The translations under genes were made by a program, and so were the position numbers. This document shows, in pieces, positions 4,885 to 6,758 of a stretch of DNA of 6,758 nt. The DNA lies in the NCBI GenBank assembly GCA_902767455.1, contig CACXHH010000205.1, forward strand, positions 1 to 6,758. Reading direction: 5' to 3'. How positions within the stretch are numbered: the stretch's first letter is position 1; each line of letters opens with the position of its first letter. The stretch comes from an uncultured Eubacteriales bacterium (GTDB taxonomy: Bacteria > Bacillota > Clostridia > Christensenellales > Borkfalkiaceae). The notes beneath the pieces were generated by a model that worked only from the letters and a program-made list of their open reading frames with translations, was not told the origin of the DNA and searched no databases.

Positions 4885-6560
4885 TGAATCGTTTATTCGC
4901 TCTCGTCATGATGCAGTTGAGAGATAAAATAGATCTCTCTTTTGTAAAAGACAAGAAAAACTTAATAAGGAAAATAGTATTTTCCGTTCTGAAATTCGTA
5001 ATAATCACGGTAGTCGTTTTTGCGTTGGTGCTCGTGTGTTCAAAACTTCTCGTTTTGTTCTGGGCTGACGAAATACCTTCGGTAATGGTGTTCACGCTTA
5101 CCTTGTTTTTCCTGTTATCGGTAATATCGTGTACGGCGGGGCTCGTTAAAACAATGTACTTTGCCGACGATAACAAGGTGCTCGTTACCTTCCCGATGGG
5201 CGAAGGCGTTGTCTTTTTGTCAAAACTGCTCGTTTTCTATTTTTACGAGATAATCAAGAGTTTTACGCTTTTATATCCTATCGTTATCGGGTTTTTGATA
5301 AGCATGTTCACAGTCAATATGCTTCCGTGGTGGGCTTTTATAGCCGTTTGGATACCTATGCTCATCTATACGGCTCTACCCGTAGTGGTGGGCGCGCTCT
5401 TATCCGTTCCGATGCAATACGTCGTAAGGTTTTTTATGCGGTTTAAAGCCTTCGGGTACGCGCTTTTCGTTATAGTTCTCGCGGCAATCGTCGTAGGGAT
5501 AGTATCCCTTATCAACGTAATGCCCGAAAACATCAACATAATGTCGCTTTACCAGACTACTTTAAAACCCGCTATCCACAATTTCCTGCAAGGTTTTCAA
5601 TCTCGTTTTGCCGCGTTTTCGCAGATAGTTTATATCTTTATAGGCGAAAAGACTCCGTCGGGGCTGTACGCGTATTCGTTTACGACCTTCCTTAAATTCC
5701 TTGCAATGATAGGGATAATCGCGGCGCTTTTCGCGCTCGTGTTCGTAACGACGAGATTTGTTTTCTACGCGATAATGCGTAAAAGCTTCGAGTTTGACAA
5801 AAAGCCCTTCGCGTCGGCAAAGAAAAACGTCGTCCACTCTTCAAACGTTTCCTTCCTTATAAAAGAATTGCGGCTCAATTTCCGCTCGATAGGAACGGTT
5901 TTGAACTTCTTGTCGGTATATATCATCGTTCCGATAATGATATTGCTTATGAACAAGGTGTTCTCGCTTTTAAGCACTTCGCTTCGGGGCGACAATCTTG
6001 TGTTTGCGTTCAACGTACTCATTATTTCGTTACCGCTGTTTGCTTCAAACGCAATAATCGCGACGTCTTTCAGCGCTGAGGGAAGAGCCGCCTATATCAA
6101 GAAAACCAAACCGGTAAACGTAACGTGGCCGCTTACCGCGAAGCTTTTACCAAATCTCGTCGGCTCGCTTTTTTCCGTTCTTATTTCGATTTCGGTGTTC
6201 AATTATTTCGCTGACCTTTCCTTCGGCTTCGTCGCCATGCTGTTTATAGGAATACTTTTTATGCAGTACGGACACATATTCTTCTCGGCGACGCTCGATC
6301 TTATGAACCCGCAAAACGAACAGTTCGCAACGACGGGCGAACTTCACGGCAATGCAAACGAAAATATATCAACCGTTTCGGCTTTCGTTCTGTCGGCGAT
6401 ATACGCTTTCGTTTCGTTCGTGTTTTTGGGTGAATCGTCCACGACGCCCGGCGGTTTGACGCTCGCTTATGCAAAACTGATGCTTTTGGGCGTGATAGTT
6501 TTCGTAGCCGCGTTCTATATGTATTCGATGAAGATAAAAGCTTATTATTACGAAAAGTAA
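4884..6560 (+). CDS. ABC-2 type exporter permease, EcsB-like/ABC_tran_2 type
   Basis: This 558-residue protein has roughly 12 hydrophobic segments, grouped at about 31-57, 66-90, 111-140, 149-175, 190-212, 268-294, 338-361, 373-397, 422-468, 496-516 and 527-547. Several stretches match the large putative ABC exporter permeases of Bacillota: DDNKVLVTFPMGEGVVFLSK (95-114), FSAEGRAAYIKKTKPVN (396-412), and LDLMNPQNEQFATTGEL (471-487), with a following NANEN. The family assignment rests on these patterns, not on a search. Its ATG overlaps the TAA of the ATPase gene by one base (TAATG), implying translational coupling and a stoichiometric complex. There is no Shine-Dalgarno sequence before it. With 12 helices it could supply the whole transmembrane path, making the membrane part fused to the ATPase an accessory. 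Substrate cannot be deduced; peptides, lipids or drugs are all possible for this group. Confidence 0.85.
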   Translation: MNRLFALVMMQLRDKIDLSFVKDKKNLIRKIVFSVLKFVIITVVVFALVLVCSKLLVLFWADEIPSVMVFTLTLFFLLSVISCTAGLVKTMYFADDNKVLVTFPMGEGVVFLSKLLVFYFYEIIKSFTLLYPIVIGFLISMFTVNMLPWWAFIAVWIPMLIYTALPVVVGALLSVPMQYVVRFFMRFKAFGYALFVIVLAAIVVGIVSLINVMPENINIMSLYQTTLKPAIHNFLQGFQSRFAAFSQIVYIFIGEKTPSGLYAYSFTTFLKFLAMIGIIAALFALVFVTTRFVFYAIMRKSFEFDKKPFASAKKNVVHSSNVSFLIKELRLNFRSIGTVLNFLSVYIIVPIMILLMNKVFSLLSTSLRGDNLVFAFNVLIISLPLFASNAIIATSFSAEGRAAYIKKTKPVNVTWPLTAKLLPNLVGSLFSVLISISVFNYFADLSFGFVAMLFIGILFMQYGHIFFSATLDLMNPQNEQFATTGELHGNANENISTVSAFVLSAIYAFVSFVFLGESSTTPGGLTLAYAKLMLLGVIVFVAAFYMYSMKIKAYYYEK

Positions 6561-6587
6561 TTTTCGGTTGATAATTTAAATAAAAGT

Positions 6588-6758
6588 ATGAGAAAATCCG
6601 TAATTTTGATAATCCTGGTCATTTTCATCGCTTCGTTTTTTATCGTCGGTTTTTACGGCGCGCAGATGAAAATTTACGATCCGAACGTCAAAGTCGAAGC
6701 GATAGTCTGTCACATGGCTATTGACGACGAGTACGATATCGATACGTCGACCACGGCA
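6588..6758 (+). CDS. Membrane-anchored or secreted protein of unknown function (5' end only)
   Basis: Fifty-seven codons are open from ATG 6588 to the window edge. The product begins MRKSVILIILVIFIASFF: two positive residues, then a hydrophobic stretch of about 18-20 residues. This is a signal anchor or uncleaved signal peptide; no lipobox Cys is seen at a suitable place. The following part (MKIYDPNVKVEAIVCHMAID, then acidic DDEYDID) looks hydrophilic and would lie outside the cell. The gene starts 27 bp after the permease stop, with no terminator between, so it is probably the third gene of the operon. No good Shine-Dalgarno sequence precedes the ATG. I do not recognise the family. Position suggests an extracytoplasmic component linked to the transporter, but this is only inferred from context. 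Confidence 0.7.
   Translation, partial: MRKSVILIILVIFIASFFIVGFYGAQMKIYDPNVKVEAIVCHMAIDDEYDIDTSTTA

Overview
The window looks like a chromosomal piece of a low-to-moderate GC Bacillota genome, probably an uncultured anaerobic Clostridia-type bacterium. Three things point that way. Two promoters match the sigma-A consensus almost perfectly. The NfeD and SPFH genes have strong AAGGAG-type ribosome binding sites. All five gene ends present are TAA, and the tRNA carries an encoded CCA end. This placement is an inference, and genus or species cannot be read from the sequence. No phage, insertion sequence, CRISPR array or integrase is visible.

Layout, all genes on the + strand. (1) 3-413 is the 3' end of an alpha/beta-hydrolase of the putative esterase family. 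(2) 414-622 is a non-coding gap with a perfect TTGACA/17 bp/TATAAT promoter and a leader of about 85 nt. (3) 623-2040 is a two-gene membrane operon: a short NfeD protein followed by a QmcA/stomatin-like SPFH protein, closed by a strong GC-rich terminator. (4) 2174-2323 is a self-contained tRNA-Trp(CCA) unit with its own consensus promoter and terminator. The 3' half of the tRNA is part of a larger inverted repeat that spans the terminator. (5) 2344-2619 is a very AT-rich gap with a candidate promoter. (6) 2620-6758 is an apparent operon of at least three genes: a 754-residue fusion of a large polytopic membrane region with an ABC ATPase domain, a 558-residue ABC permease whose start codon overlaps the stop of the fusion gene, and the first 57 codons of a protein with an N-terminal membrane anchor.

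The NfeD and SPFH proteins are a known partner pair that forms membrane microdomain scaffolds. The downstream operon is the most interesting part. The permease and the ATPase domain would by themselves make a complete ABC exporter, so the membrane region fused to the ATPase is an extra module. Its second half resembles the YwaF/TP0381/TMEM164 family. It keeps a WPFHLCN motif and a later NHW motif, so it may be an acyltransferase-like or lipid-handling domain physically tied to a transporter. The substrate is unknown.
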